This document shows, piece by piece, positions 6,105 to 6,115 of a stretch of DNA of 6,115 nt; position 1 is the stretch's first letter, and every line of letters starts with the position of its first letter. This DNA is from Thermoprotei archaeon (GTDB lineage: Archaea > Thermoproteota > Thermoprotei > Thermofilales > B20-G17): NCBI GenBank assembly GCA_003649515.1, contig QMSC01000084.1, forward strand, positions 1 to 6,115. Reading direction: 5' to 3'. Below the pieces are notes generated by a model. That model was not told where the DNA came from. It saw only the letters and a program-made list of their open reading frames with translations, and did no database searches. The translations under genes and the position numbers were made by a program.

Positions 6105-6115
6105 TACTGTTCTCC

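Overview
The window comes from a hyperthermophilic archaeon, most likely a member of the Thermoproteota (Crenarchaeota). The evidence is a full-length single-chain reverse gyrase (a hallmark of hyperthermophiles), an archaeal-type NMN adenylyltransferase, an archaeal UPF0216 protein, frequent AGA/AGG arginine and ATA isoleucine codons, TATA-like promoters, and ribosome-binding sites that match the archaeal 16S rRNA tail. I cannot name the genus from sequence alone.

Layout, left to right. Positions 1-179 (minus) hold the N-terminal part of nadM, which runs off the left edge. Directly upstream of it, with a 2-base gap, is a 384-residue M28-type (Iap-like) peptidase homologue (182-1336, minus) whose zinc and catalytic residues are mostly replaced, so it is probably a pseudoenzyme. 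A 68-base divergent spacer (1337-1404) separates it from a 146-residue UPF0216 gene (1405-1845, plus) that looks leaderless. A 27-base convergent gap leads to the 3' end of the 1233-residue reverse gyrase gene (1873-5574, minus), which fills 60 percent of the window. A 182-base divergent spacer (5575-5756) contains candidate TATA boxes, several short inverted repeats and three TTTAAGT copies. It separates reverse gyrase from a small basic winged-helix protein (5757-6104, plus).

How the parts may work together. The M28-like gene and nadM form a tight pair in which the stop codon of the first lies inside the ribosome-binding site of the second, so their translation is probably coupled; nothing in the sequence shows a shared pathway. 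Reverse gyrase introduces positive supercoils and protects DNA at high temperature. The divergent winged-helix gene shares its promoter region, so it is a candidate regulator or DNA-associated partner, but this is inference from position and fold only. No tRNA, rRNA, CRISPR array, insertion sequence, intein or attachment site was seen. No previously undescribed multi-gene system is clearly visible. The least ordinary items are the degenerate M28 protein, the winged-helix gene with a PIP-box-like N-terminal motif, and the repeat-rich spacer next to it.
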